The notes below the pieces were generated by a model, which was not told the DNA's origin, did not search any database, and saw only the letters and a list, made by a program, of their open reading frames with translations. The position numbers and the translations under genes are program-made. Source: Hemicentrotus pulcherrimus (lineage: Eukaryota; Echinodermata; Echinoidea; Camarodonta; Strongylocentrotidae). Taken from it: a DNA stretch of 21,967 bases. This document shows positions 1-10,251 of the stretch, in pieces (the stretch's first letter is position 1; every line of letters starts with the position of its first letter). The stretch covers positions 222,841 to 244,807 of the forward strand of contig BEXV01000069.1 in the NCBI GenBank assembly GCA_003118195.1, written 5' to 3'.

Positions 1-834
1 CCCCCCCCCTGCGTACGTCCCTGAAGTAAATGTATTCAAATTTATGGATCCATCTTTCCCAGGGGTGTGTGGTGATGAAGCATTTCATTCACCTGCTATT
101 ATCCTGTGTACTACAGTTGCCAAAAACGCAAATTACATAAATAAGATGGTGATCTTCTGGGGTGAAGGTTTCTCATAAATGAAATAGCTTTGTCGAAAGC
201 AATATCTTGGTATTTTTAAATGAATTGGTTACAATTGTTCCCCTATTATATATTTTTCACCAAATACAATTTTTATCTTCTCATCTATGATTTTTCCTCA
301 TTGAAAAGTAAAGGTTTTGTTATTGATTTAAAAAGTCTTTCCAACTAAAGCCTTGTGCATGATACATGTACAAATTCAACTGGTACGTCACATTTTCAAG
401 AAAATAGCTGCGCCCATGTCATGCTAAAAGACATCCTATAATCATGATTATGTGATCAGCCTATGATTACCATTGCGCTACCTGCACCATATTTGTCAAT
501 GGTTTCATGGGAGTGGAGATGGTGCATCTTTGTGTGTTGACTTGCTTTGAATCAACATGTAGTATTCTTGTAAAAGCATACCAAACCTAGCTATAGCGCC
601 TTACAGATGCAACGTATCATTATTACTGCTAATCAGTATAAAAGGCTTTGTAATAAATCCATGTTCATGTGCATATACGGCCTGTGAAAACAGCAACATA
701 AGACAAAGTTCATATCCTAGGGGTATAGTTGCATACAGACTGGCGGAAACTGATTACCTTTATATTTTATTGAATGATTAAGATAGTGCAACAATTATAT
801 TTGCTGTGATGCAATTTCCTTCCTTTTTACCTCA
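1..834. other. noncoding stretch, nothing recognised
   Basis: AT-rich DNA that opens with a run of nine C. I see no conserved coding segment, RNA gene or convincing repeat. The last 25 bases before 835 are pyrimidine-rich and end in CAG, which resembles a splice acceptor; the possible exon after it is listed separately. Confidence 0.5.
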
Positions 835-1098
835 GATGATAAAGTTTTAGTAAAATTTCTTGGGCTAATGATTTTCCATGAATATATTATTATGCATATC
901 CGAACAACTGCTGCACAAACTTTAAATAAATTACAACATCAAACTATAAGTGAAATAACAGAAAATACCGTAGACTTACCGTTAGCGAAAGAACCTGTGA
1001 ATGTCAAAATGAAGAGAAAAGCGATAGCTCCTGTAAATTCCAGTTTATCCATTTTCAGGAAACTTGTTGTGAACATTCATGTACTAAATGGTGACTAG
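835..1098 (+). other. possible but unproven terminal exon
   Basis: An open frame runs from about 790 to a TAG at 1096-1098. The first ATG in frame is at 868. It is preceded by a good acceptor-like tract (TTCCTTCCTTTTTACCTCAG, ending at 834). Read from the acceptor it gives about 87 residues, hydrophilic in the second half (lysine, asparagine and threonine rich), with no domain I recognise. The tandem 92-bp repeat starts at its stop codon. It could be the last exon of a gene lying to the left, or a chance open frame in AT-rich DNA. No homology supports it. Confidence 0.15.
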
Positions 1099-1260
1099 AG
1101 CTGAGTCGAACAACAGAATGACTCCCAGTGCCAAGTTGGACTGCGTTGAAAATACATTGCAGTACCATGATTTGAGGAGGAAATGACTAAGAGCTGAGTA
1201 AAACAAAAGAATGACTCCCAGTGCCAAGTTGGACAGCGTTGAAAATACAAAGCAGTCATG
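1093..1260 (+). repeat. two-copy tandem duplication, 92-bp period
   Basis: Two copies of a roughly 75-bp block lie at 1093-1168 and 1185-1260. Both contain GACTCCCAGTGCCAAGTTGG followed by A-C-(T/A)-GCGTTGAAAATACA. They differ by a few substitutions and one small indel. The spacing is 92 bp. This looks like a local tandem duplication rather than a transposon, because no terminal inverted repeats are visible. Function unknown. Confidence 0.85.
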
Positions 1261-1309
1261 TAATTGCAGGAAAGAAATGCAGTATAGTTTGTTAAATATT
1301 GTTTCACAT

Positions 1310-1685
1310 TTGTATTACTACACGCAATAGAAATATAAATTCAAGAACAAGTTTCAAATGAATCCTTGTTGACTTCAAAGCAATCCTTAATCCTTACCAC
1401 ATACTCGAACATCATTTCATATTATATCAGAAACACTTTTTAGAGAGAGAGAGAAATATTGGCCTACTCATTTTCCCATTCTGAAAATTCTTATTATCGC
1501 GCCAATAATTGCTCGACAAAGAACCTTTTTGTTAAAAGCTAAGGACCCATGTCATTTTACATCGAGCTAACACCCTAATGACTCTCAAGAGGTTGGCCAC
1601 ACCATACTACGGGGACTACAAGTGAACTTGATTAAATTCCTTTTTGAGAAGATGCTATATAGATATAATGACTGCTATGAGAGGG
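1310..1685. other. noncoding stretch, nothing recognised
   Basis: AT-rich sequence with a short (GA)n patch near 1442-1452. No coding frame, RNA gene or repeat is supported. Confidence 0.5.
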
Positions 1686-1794
1686 ATAGTTGTTTTATTG
1701 GCTCAAGGGGACGTTACATCCTGTTATCACCTCAAGGCGTGTCGAGGGGTGATGGCAGGATATAACGTCCCCGAGAGCCTATAAAAACAAATAT
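1686..1794. mobile_element. 109-bp foldback (palindromic MITE-like) element
   Basis: The left arm (1686-1733) and right arm (1743-1794) are near-perfect reverse complements. The strongest part pairs GGGGACGTTACATCCTGTTA on the left with TGGCAGGATATAACGTCCCC on the right, through C/T transitions that leave G-T pairs. The pairing continues outward through GGCTC/GAGCC and TTGTTTT/AAAACAA. The loop is only about 9 nt (AAGGCGTGT). Such a long, almost complete palindrome is typical of short foldback MITEs. No target-site duplication is obvious, so the superfamily is unassigned. A structured noncoding RNA is the alternative. Confidence 0.7.
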
Positions 1795-1799
1795 GCCTC

Positions 1800-2945
1800 G
1801 AATATTAAAGTAGTCATCATATCTTTTATATACCGATTGACACAAACTCTACAAAGAATTCTTACCTTATCCTTTTCTTGAGTAAAGATTGGTTAAAACA
1901 CCAGAGAAAATCTGAAACACTATCTGTTAATCTTCGCTGGAAAGATGACTGAATCTTACAATCATTTGGGAATCGCAGACAAAAAGTGCTGTATGGTATC
2001 CGCACTCTCACAAGTAAAATGTTAACACGTGAACCAATGGGGATCACAGCAAAATGTTACTATTTTCCCCGATACCCGGAATCTTGCGGGAATCTCACTC
2101 ATGGACCATTGGCCGTTACTGGCATTGTTCGTTTCTTTACGGGAATGGCTAAAATCACGACTCCAATTTCGAACAATTAGACGGCTAGATTTCTAAAGAG
2201 AGGTATATAATTTGCATTAGTAGAGGTATTTAAATGAATATGAAGCAAATGTCTATAAAGGTTACAGTTCGCACTATGGAAGCAATAGTCTTTATGAATG
2301 TGTAGTGACGTGAAACGGATCGCGAACATGATTCGTTGAAAGTTTGATTGATAGTTTAGACGGTCTTTTGAAGACCTTTTCTTTTGTGGAAAAATAAAGG
2401 AGTTTAAAAATTAATGATTGTCAGGAAGATGATATGTGAATCTAATTTGGTTATGAGCATGGGTAGATTTAGAATAAGTTAAGACCAAACTATGTTTACT
2501 TGCGTATGTACGTGTGTAGGTATCTTAGTTACGAGAAACTCTTCATGCACGATTTAATGCGCGGATTAATATCATTTTAGAGATAAGGTGATAAGTCTAT
2601 GATTGTTAGTCTCGTTTTAGGGCTTGAGAAAGTTTCTTGTTTGTGTTATTGATTACTCTTTTGTCTACGGTTATACATTTATTCTTCTTTAAACATTTGT
2701 GGTTTATCGAAAGTTGGCATTATTATAACTATAAAATTTAGGTATACTGATACAAGAATGGAACTTAGGTGTATTTGGAAATTGGACTCCTAAGTGTTAA
2801 ACGTACTGCAAGAACATGTATTTAGTGTTTTCATTTGTTGTATCTTTGCAGGAATTATCCCACACAGTTGTTGAATATATTTCTTCACTTTCCAATGATG
2901 GTCCACGACTGCGTCACAATAAAGGAACCTACATATGAGTTAAAC
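1800..2945. other. noncoding stretch, nothing recognised
   Basis: AT-rich DNA with only short, unsupported open frames on both strands (61-64 codons, overlapping antisense). I see no conserved motif, RNA gene or repeat pair. Confidence 0.5.
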
Positions 2946-3124
2946 GGATGTATCCTTTGTTTCATCATTGAATTTCATCAATTTATACAGTTTTATTGTA
3001 CAAAGTAAATATATATACATATAACTATATTGTGAACCATTTTTATGCCTGCCTTTTTTACTGTATGAAATCCAACTTATGGTTGCAATAAATGAATGAA
3101 TAAATAAAAAAATTAAAAAAAAAG
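2946..3124 (+). repeat. LINE-like 3' tail with AATG/AATA repeats and A-rich end
   Basis: The segment ends in TTATGGTTGCAATAAATGAA followed by TGAATAAATAAA and A-rich runs up to about 3124. An AATAAA-type signal followed by a short AATG/AATA microsatellite and an A-rich tail is the usual look of a 5'-truncated Jockey/CR1-type retrotransposon 3' end. No coding remnant is visible upstream. A simple microsatellite or an unrelated polyadenylation site is possible. Confidence 0.3.
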
Positions 3125-5760
3125 AATTGCAACAACGTGTTTAAACTAGAAGTCACATAAATTCTTTGAGTCCGTATCTCATCACACTGTCCATTTTGTT
3201 TTCATTTTTTTTTAAACTTTTAAATCCTAGTATTATTCAGGCAGCGATAGAAGTATCCAAGTGAATTACATATAATTGGATATATTTCATATAGAAATGT
3301 ACATTGAGCGGCTATAAAAGAAAATATTAATCCCTCGCAAAATTAGAAACAGTTGTCCCGAGACGTGAGCCCCCTGGTGTAATTATGCGTATATATTACG
3401 CTTATTAAGCACTCTATCACAAACATTTACAATTTTTACGCTTTATTTGGCCATTCTAATGAAAATACTGCTAAGAATAAATGGCCGAAATGGAAATACT
3501 AGGCCTTCGTCTGTAATCGGAAACATGTTTTTACAAAATGGTTGAGCACTCGGGAGCTTCAAGATGGAATTGAGAGCCACATCAATATTGAGGAAATGTA
3601 ATATGATAGATCGGAAAAGTATAAATAATGGAAATAAACTTCCTTGTATTAAAGGCTCAATTCTTTCCTTTGTTTTCAAACTTGAGACAGATAACATTTC
3701 CAGGAATAATATCTTATTGTAAAAATGACCTTTGCTTTAAAAATACTTGTTATTTAGATTTGGCTAAACATTCCAGTAGAAGAACATTAAAATGATTCTT
3801 TCATCTTTTTTAAAGTTTCGATTGGTCCCAGAATTGGATGAACAGCTTTCGAAATGTTTATCTTGAAAAAAAAAATCATTTTATTACCTTGTTCTTCTTC
3901 TTTGTGGCTCTGTGTTGGCTAAAAATACCGTTTCAAAGCAATTTATTAGGAATGAACTGGCTAATGTATGTATTCAAAAAGTCTTTAAACTGAAAGTAGA
4001 TATATTATGATATCCATGTGTGGTATAAAAGAGTTAGGAAAGACATTATTTCAATTAAACTTTAAAGACAATATGTCAAGTTACCATGAACCTTGTTTTT
4101 CCTAATTACAGTACCTCACAGTACTTGATAAAAGATGAATTGAAATCATCCTAATTAGCATCACTTCTCAACACTTGAACAACACTTGCCAAATTATAAC
4201 GTGTTAATGGTTTAGTTTCTGTTATGCATAAGAGTAATATTACATGTACATACACACGCATGGCAGTATAGGCACATTTTCCATTGGGGAGGGGGGAGGT
4301 GCTGACGTGTTTTGCCCCTGAAAAATCACAGGAATTACATATTTGGGCACCTTGCCTTACAATGAGACTATTGGGGCATCCGACATCTTGCTTCATCGGA
4401 TGGTGATATTTGGCAATCTGAATATTGTAGCTTTAATCTTTCCAGGGAGGGCACTTTTGAATGGTTCACCCCCCCCCTTCGCCTATGTATACAAGGCGTT
4501 TTTGACAATTGTAGCATATTCAATTTAATGTGTCATACATCATGTTCCCATTTTTTTTAGTCATGGTCAGAATTCCCGCAGCGAAAGAAAACAGGGTATG
4601 CGACACGAAATACGTATTATATAGAATTTTCATAGTTATTGAGTAAAAAAGGTTTAGCGATTTTATAATTTAGTGCAGTAAGGAAGGTATGAATGCAGTA
4701 TGTGAAAGTTTTTATTTTCTGTAATTGAGATTATGATATTTCATTTTCTTCAGAGTAGCATTTCTATCAACTTTAAGAATGTTAAAAATGTATGTATATC
4801 AAACTTATATATATACCGCATTGCAGAAATATTGGAATTCATAATTTGATCTCAAGTTTCTAAAACAATTGTTTTGGGGTACTTCTTGTTCATATTGGAG
4901 GTAGTAATGGCGGTTGATTGTTGTATTTTTTATGATTTGGCCTGTAACACTTTATAACTTAACTTGAAACCAATAGCTTGGAATGAAAACTGTAAGGAGG
5001 GTATACAATTCCATAGGAGACTTAAGTTTTCAGCTGGTGATATGGCAGTCAAATCTCTAACAACGACAGCTACACAAGTCACAATAGAAATCCCCGGGTA
5101 TATATTTACTCGATGAATAGAAACTCAAATGTATAAATTGGGCAGTCAATATGGTAATGTCCTTCATGACGATATGAATTGACTTCCAAGTCACAAACAA
5201 GTTAAAGACGAAGTTGATTGAATTTGTTTCATTTCATGCCCATCCAATTAGGCCTTTTTCAAAGATTATATGTCGATAATATACTGAATCTCAGTCTTTT
5301 AATTTGAAATATGTTTAAAGACTTTTATATTTTTTAAAAAATTTAATTAAAGGAATATTGTTGTTGATGTTGTTCAGTTAGTTATTATGCAGAATTTTAA
5401 TTATATCCGGGATCATGTGACGAAATTGTACTTTCAAAGCCATATATTTGATTGCAAATTATATTTGTGATAATAAGCTTTTGTATATGTGTTAGCGAAG
5501 CTGACCTTTAAACTTCCTCTCTATGAAAGAAATGTTGGTATAATAATGCATCATATTGTATACAAGATACTTTGGAACATGTATTGCTTGTTGGAAATTT
5601 TTTTGAATACCATCATGGAATATACATCAATAAGTCATTTGATATACACAAACGGTTGATCCTCCCTTTTTTAAAATATATTTTCAGAGGCAACTGCACT
5701 CATATAATATGACTACAGGGTGTTTATATCTATTTGTCGAATGCACAAATGGTCCTACCC
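3125..5760. other. long noncoding stretch, short hairpin only
   Basis: There is no supported gene in these 2.6 kb. Open frames at 3443-3697 (minus) and 4151-4396 (minus) show no recognisable domain. Around 4250-4520 there are G-rich and C-rich patches (near 4285-4300 and C9 near 4470). A perfect 7-bp stem pairs CATCCGA (4377-4383) with TCGGATG (4396-4402). These hint at a decayed inverted-repeat element, but I cannot define its ends. Confidence 0.45.
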
Positions 5761-5769
5761 TCTTTTTTT

Positions 5770-5960
5770 AAAGGTAGACATTTAACCCTTACTGTACTGG
5801 GCTATTTTGAGCACTTCGCTGACTGGGGGTGGGGGCCTTGGAGGCCGTCGAATGTCCGATGAACACTAACATTTGCATGTTTGAAGATATTTACGTAAGG
5901 AACAAGATGGTATAATTAGCTTTTTCCTAAACTGTACATTTTTGTTGTTTTAGCCTAATT
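5770..5960 (+). repeat. probable interspersed repeat with GGCC palindrome
   Basis: The segment has the form TTAACCCTTACTGTACTGGG, then CTATTTTGAGCAC, a G-rich run, and the near-palindrome GGCCTTGGAGGCC (about 5836-5848). Its composition is unlike its AT-rich surroundings. The layout resembles dispersed repeats I have met in marine invertebrate genomes, but that is a recollection and not a match I can verify. The ends are not defined. Confidence 0.3.
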
Positions 5961-6490
5961 AATTATGCAAATTGCTTATTATTTTATGCATTTTACAGAA
6001 AACTCTACATACATTATTTGTCTGTAGACTAGTGAAGAATCTTGAAAATGTATTGAATAAATGTTTTCTTCATCTCAAGTTCATGAGGTTTCATTAGTTT
6101 TTTGATATTTAAAAATGCATAGGTTAATTTGCATAAAATATGAATACGCAAATTTCGCTTTCATGAATATCAAATCTGGAAATATACAGGGAACTAGAAT
6201 CATTTCAAAAATTGCAAGACTCCTTTTTCATATAACTCATTATTCATATGAAACTTCTTTTCTAACACGGTCGTTTCTAGTAAAAAAAAACAAAACATTG
6301 TTTTATAGCTTAATTAATATCTTGACCTTGAGAGGGAGCTATAGAACATGAACAGTTTACTATTTACAATTTCATAACTTTAGACTCGATTTCAACCGCG
6401 ACATCGATCACTGAATATTGTAGGATCGCACATAGTTCCAATATGTTCATTTGAATGAAATTCATGACCCCATACCAAAACTTGTATTAC
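5961..6490. other. noncoding stretch, nothing recognised
   Basis: Strongly AT-rich. A 78-codon open frame at 6115-6351 has no domain and looks fortuitous. Confidence 0.5.
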
Positions 6491-6496
6491 CTTTAA

Positions 6497-6792
6497 AGGG
6501 AAACCCAACCTCGATATCAAACTACTCTCGAACAAAGCAGAAAATTAGAGCAGCAGACTTGTAAAAGTTAGAATGAAATAGGACACAAAATGAGAAAGTT
6601 ATGAACTTTATACAGTTGCAATCACGACAATTAGTATGTGCTCTTCAAATAGGCTGAATCGGCAAAACTGTAGTGATCTCACATTCATATCTTTCTTATT
6701 ATTGGTCCGATTTGTTTGAAAATGTAGACCTTCTGTTTATCTGATTTTTCCGCTTTCGTTCAAATGAACTTTTGCAAGGGTTGGACTGCCCT
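6497..6792. mobile_element. TTAA-flanked MITE (piggyBac-like), 296 bp
   Basis: The left end reads TTAA|AGGGAAACCCAACC (TTAA at 6493-6496) and the right end reads GGTTGGACTGCCCT|TTAA (TTAA at 6793-6796). The 14-bp ends are inverted repeats of each other with 11 of 14 matches, and both are flanked by TTAA. TTAA target duplication is the hallmark of piggyBac-superfamily insertions. The 296-bp body has no coding potential, so this would be a nonautonomous copy. The TIRs are short and diverged, which suggests an old insertion. Coincidence is unlikely but not excluded. Confidence 0.65.
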
Positions 6793-6799
6793 TTAAGTT

Positions 6800-7960
6800 G
6801 ATTTTTCGAAAGTTGTGGAGATCGTGTTTGTTGCTGTAGGTTTTTTTTTTTTTTTTTTCATACAACGAGAAGAAGGAAGCCAACAAATCCGAAGTACAGA
6901 TTGCATGTGCCCTTTTTATCATGCTTGTGTTTGGGAATCTTTCTATCTATTATGCTAGTACTTCTGTTACCTGTCAGCCTAACGAATGAATGCTTTTATT
7001 TAACATCCTTACTTCCTTGTATCCTTCCTTCGCTTTTACCGTTCGAGGGTAGCGAGTCATATTTAGAAACAGGGCTTGTATTTCAAGAAAAAGTGAAAGG
7101 TGGAGGAAGGGAGAGAGAGAGAGAGAGCGGGGGTCGAATAAGGTAAATACAGCTAAACCTGACAGAGATAACAGTTAATGAAGGCAAATAATTTGTTATG
7201 ATAGAAAGAGAAAGGGCGCGAGGGGAGGAATGGAGGGGGGGGGGGCAGCGATAAATAAAGTCTGCCTTGTGAGGCAAGGCTTGGCTACCATCTAGTAACA
7301 CTTGAACTGAACAATGTAGCGAGAAAGAAGAAGAAACGTGGTAGACTTATCTCTGGATATGACATCTAGTGTAGCCGTTTAATATTGCCATTAGGATATC
7401 GTTTTACATGAACATTGACAATGAAAGTGTTATCAGGTGACGCATTGATCACGTGATTAGTCATGATCATGATTGACATATCATACGGTCATCAAGATCA
7501 TAGAAAACAAAATTACAAGATGTTCATGTCCGAAGGCAAGGACAAATAAATCGTCCAAAGATTGTAAAATCAGCTGACAAAGATTCGAATAAATTCGTCA
7601 CTTCTTTCTCCAACACTATATCGTGACATTTTTTTCAATCCGTATTATAGAGGAAAATCTTGAATCAGTTGAAGATCGGGGTAGGAGATCATAATTCTAA
7701 ACGGTCAATTACATGATAATATGATGTTCCCAAAGTAATGTGCAATAAAACAACTGACAGCAGTCAACGACATTAACTATACAGGTCGTCAGATTTACAA
7801 TATTCAATGTTCATTTTGGCTTCTTTAGCTAAATTTATTTTAAGCAAAATATTTAACAATGTAATGGTGGCGAACTAGAACTGCAAACTGAGTCCTGAAA
7901 CTACAACATTTCACGTACTGTATGTGCGTGATTATGTGTGACGGAATAATGCAAAATATA
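6800..7960. other. noncoding stretch with simple-sequence tracts
   Basis: The region contains T18 (6841-6858), a polypurine segment with (GA)n (about 7083-7131), G11 (7235-7245) and a small hairpin GCCTTG/CAAGGC (7263-7281). The remainder is AT-rich without a supported gene. An open frame across 6901-7146 simply reads through the purine tract. Confidence 0.6.
7083..7131 (+). repeat. polypurine tract with (GA)n
   Basis: An almost uninterrupted purine run on the plus strand, including a GA dinucleotide repeat near 7112-7127. A second G-rich run (G11) follows at 7235-7245. Such mirror-like polypurine tracts can form triplex DNA in supercoiled molecules; that is a general property and has not been shown here. 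Confidence 0.7.
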
Positions 7961-8252
7961 CATTATGCAATTAGTCATAGTGATGATAACTCTTTATCAA
8001 ATAATATCATACAAGTGAGTCAGCGTGTTTTTCTTTGCCTTTTTTTATCTTCTAACTCTAAATCTTTTTGCATGATTGTACATACATTACATCTTTGATG
8101 ATTTCATACGTGTTACAAATTACCGCTGTACAAGTCCATTAAACATTGAACACCAATTTATTTTTCTTCATTTTTTATATACAATATTCACATAATGTAA
8201 TTAGTCATAGCGATTATATGCTTCATCACAGTACGGTATACAAGCGAATCTA
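7961..8252 (+). repeat. diverged 62-bp direct repeat, 230-bp offset
   Basis: The copy at 7961-8022 begins CATTATGCAATTAGTCATAG, and the copy at 8191-8252 begins CATAATGTAATTAGTCATAG. The similarity continues through ATCATACAAGTGAGTC versus GGTATACAAGCGAATC. The 170-odd bases between them are AT-rich and noncoding. This looks like an old segmental or tandem duplication. Confidence 0.6.
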
Positions 8253-8269
8253 CAAATCGCGCCAGGCGT

Positions 8270-9213
8270 TGACGATGTCCTACCCAAGGCTCGTGTGGAA
8301 CGCTCATAATAATCTTCGTTAGTAACAATTTGTTTATGCTATTATTGTTTATTTGCCAGTTGAATAAAATCAACAAACTGACTCTAACTACGATCCTCTC
8401 AGTTGGGTTAGCGTCATATTCAAAACCCTCTATTGCTGGAACCCCAAATTCGCAAAAGATTTGATGGCAAAATTCCACTTACATTGTATCATATAATGTG
8501 AAATTTGGCCCAGTCTTAGTAAAGTTACAAGCACTGTGCACATGAATATGTTTATGGAACTACACGAACAGGTGGCATACAAATCTGTCCCGGTTTGTTG
8601 AAGCATTTAAATAGCCATGTGTTTTTTTTTAGGGAATATTTGTTTATCTGATGTTCATCCACACTTGATTAATAACAATGAAAACGCTCACAAATTATTT
8701 TTCACCTCTTCCCAGAACTCAACCTTCTCTTTAAGACACAATTCTGCAAAGATTCCCCCCCCCCCCTGGGAATCATAAATTGTGTAGTCCTTCAGCAATA
8801 TTAGACTTCAAACACATTTGTTTTGAGGATCCTTGCAGAAATGTTCCTTAAATGATATCCTCTTCCATCTTCTGATTAAGTGAAATTTTGCCATCAAATT
8901 TGTGGGGCTCTCAACACTTTAGAGGGACTTAAAGTATGATGCTGGCCCAATTAACATACCCCCCCCCCCCTCCACTCTCTCTTGATGGTATTGCATATGG
9001 CCAAAGTATTTTCTTTCAGACATGCATTCCACTTGCAGGAGCGAATCAGGATCTTGTAAAAGAAAGGGCACAATAATTTTGAAACTGGCTTCCGAGTGAA
9101 CATAGAAACAAACAAATAAAAAACAAAATTGTCGGTGCCTCGTCTGTGACCATGTATCAAGACATCAATTAATCGACACGCAGTGTTCGAAGGATGCACT
9201 AGCTCGATCTTTG
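8270..9213. other. receptor 3' flank, noncoding
   Basis: This lies downstream of the minus-strand receptor gene and may include its 3' UTR. The nearest AATAAA on the minus strand is TTTATT at 8348-8353, about 865 bp past the stop codon, so the polyadenylation site is not settled. The region also holds two C12 runs (8755-8766 and 8959-8970) and the 22-bp inverted repeat described separately. Confidence 0.5.
8460..8898. repeat. 22-bp inverted repeat pair enclosing 395 bp
   Basis: TTTGATGGCAAAATTCCACT-TA at 8460-8481 pairs with the reverse complement of 8877-8898, with 21 of 22 bases matching. The enclosed 395 bp contains a C12 run and no coding frame. The pair could be the inner part of degraded transposon ends or a single inverted duplication. 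I see no clear target duplication. Confidence 0.55.
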
Positions 9214-10251
9214 TCAAGCGGAAGATGCGGCCATGTCATCGGTAGTGGTAGCCATGTGCATCATAATGGATGGTTGTGATTTATCCATGCCTCGACACAT
9301 CAGGAGACCCTTGACAGTGCGTCGGAAGGTTGGAAGGCACACCGAGTAGATGATGGGGTTGGCGACTGCCGCATTGAGAAAAGAGATGGTGACAAAGACG
9401 TCAAAGACATCCGTAGACGTGTATGTCCTAGGGGTTGCTCCTATACGGTAGAGGAAGATGCCGAGTTGATCGGGTGTCCATAGGAGCATGAACGACGCGC
9501 AGATAAAGATGAACATGATGGTGAAACGACGTCGCACTGACTGAAGTTGCGTTGACTGTTGCCTTGCGGAAGGAACACCTTTGTCAGTCTGGCCAGAACC
9601 GTCTCTTCTGAGCTCAACTATGACCCTGATATTGGTGTATGCCATGATTACCAACGGGCACAGATACTCTGTCAGGAAGAGGAATGTGTTGTAGACTTTT
9701 ACAGAGAGCCGGGACAATGGATACCTGGTGACGCACCTGCCACAGTCGCCTACAACTCGGAAATACATAGTGGGGAATCGAATGATCAGAGGACAGATCC
9801 ATATTGCAGGAAGTGCGTACTTGACGTAGTTCTTATGGGCCCAGATCCTGTAGGTGAACGGGTATGCAATGGCCAAGAACCGTTCAATGGCGATTATGGT
9901 CAGGTTGTACACGGAAGCCCTAAAGGACACCCATAGCAGGTACCTTGAATGGATGACGTGACAGTAAAACTTCCCTGCAGCATTGTTTGGGATGTTCCTA
10001 ATTGGAGGAATCGGTACCAGGAAGATTGCTGTGAGTAGATCTGCAGTGGCTAGGCAGATAATGAGACGTGTAGTGGATGACGCCCTCCCAACTCGTGCTT
10101 CGCTCAATGAAAACTGAATGTATATGACTAGCGAATTTCCGATGATTCCAATAAGAATAAAAAGGCAGTCAAAGGCACGAAACCATTCGAAAGGTGACAC
10201 TTCCCAAGTTTTTACCCCGTCGAAATCGTTACACCTAGTATTGTTTTCCAT
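9214..10251 (-). CDS. class A (rhodopsin-like) G-protein-coupled receptor, orphan
   Basis: Intact 345-residue single-exon receptor, expected in the plasma membrane, where it would couple an extracellular ligand to a heterotrimeric G protein. Seven hydrophobic segments are visible. Family landmarks: GN in TM1 (N39), LATAD in TM2 (D71), TM3 cysteine C97 with a likely partner C170 or C173 in loop 2, ERF at 123-125 in place of DRY, W151 in TM4, P199 in TM5, LWTP at 257-260 in TM6 in place of CWxP, and NPIIY at 298-302 in TM7. N3 lies in an N-glycosylation sequon, and C319 could be palmitoylated. The TM3 residue 18 positions before R124 is Leu, not Asp, which argues against an amine receptor. The start is well supported: TAA lies in frame 9 nt upstream, with G at -3 and +4. 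The ligand is unknown. It may belong to an invertebrate lineage-specific orphan expansion or to the peptide receptors. Confidence 0.93.
   Translation of the reverse strand: MENNTRCNDFDGVKTWEVSPFEWFRAFDCLFILIGIIGNSLVIYIQFSLSEARVGRASSTTRLIICLATADLLTAIFLVPIPPIRNIPNNAAGKFYCHVIHSRYLLWVSFRASVYNLTIIAIERFLAIAYPFTYRIWAHKNYVKYALPAIWICPLIIRFPTMYFRVVGDCGRCVTRYPLSRLSVKVYNTFLFLTEYLCPLVIMAYTNIRVIVELRRDGSGQTDKGVPSARQQSTQLQSVRRRFTIMFIFICASFMLLWTPDQLGIFLYRIGATPRTYTSTDVFDVFVTISFLNAAVANPIIYSVCLPTFRRTVKGLLMCRGMDKSQPSIMMHMATTTDDMAASSA

Noticed and set aside
1986..2180. 64-codon plus-strand open frame
   Set aside because: It overlaps an antisense frame of similar length, and neither shows similarity to a known family.
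3443..3697. 84-codon minus-strand open frame
   Set aside because: No recognisable motif, no splice or start context, and the composition is that of random AT-rich DNA.
4250..4520. Possible MITE with G-rich left and C-rich right ends
   Set aside because: Some similarity of inverted ends (ATAGGC next to G-runs) is visible, but the alignment is weak and no target duplication could be set. Only the small perfect hairpin inside was kept as a note.
7461..7480. TGATCATGAT-type palindrome as a possible regulatory site
   Set aside because: Short AT-rich palindromes of this kind are frequent here, and no second feature supports a role.
8188..8478. 96-codon minus-strand open frame
   Set aside because: It overlaps the direct repeat and the inverted repeat arm and shows no domain. 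Probably fortuitous.
9559..9936. 125-codon plus-strand open frame
   Set aside because: It lies wholly antisense to the receptor gene and has no domain of its own. The high-quality receptor frame explains it as a shadow.
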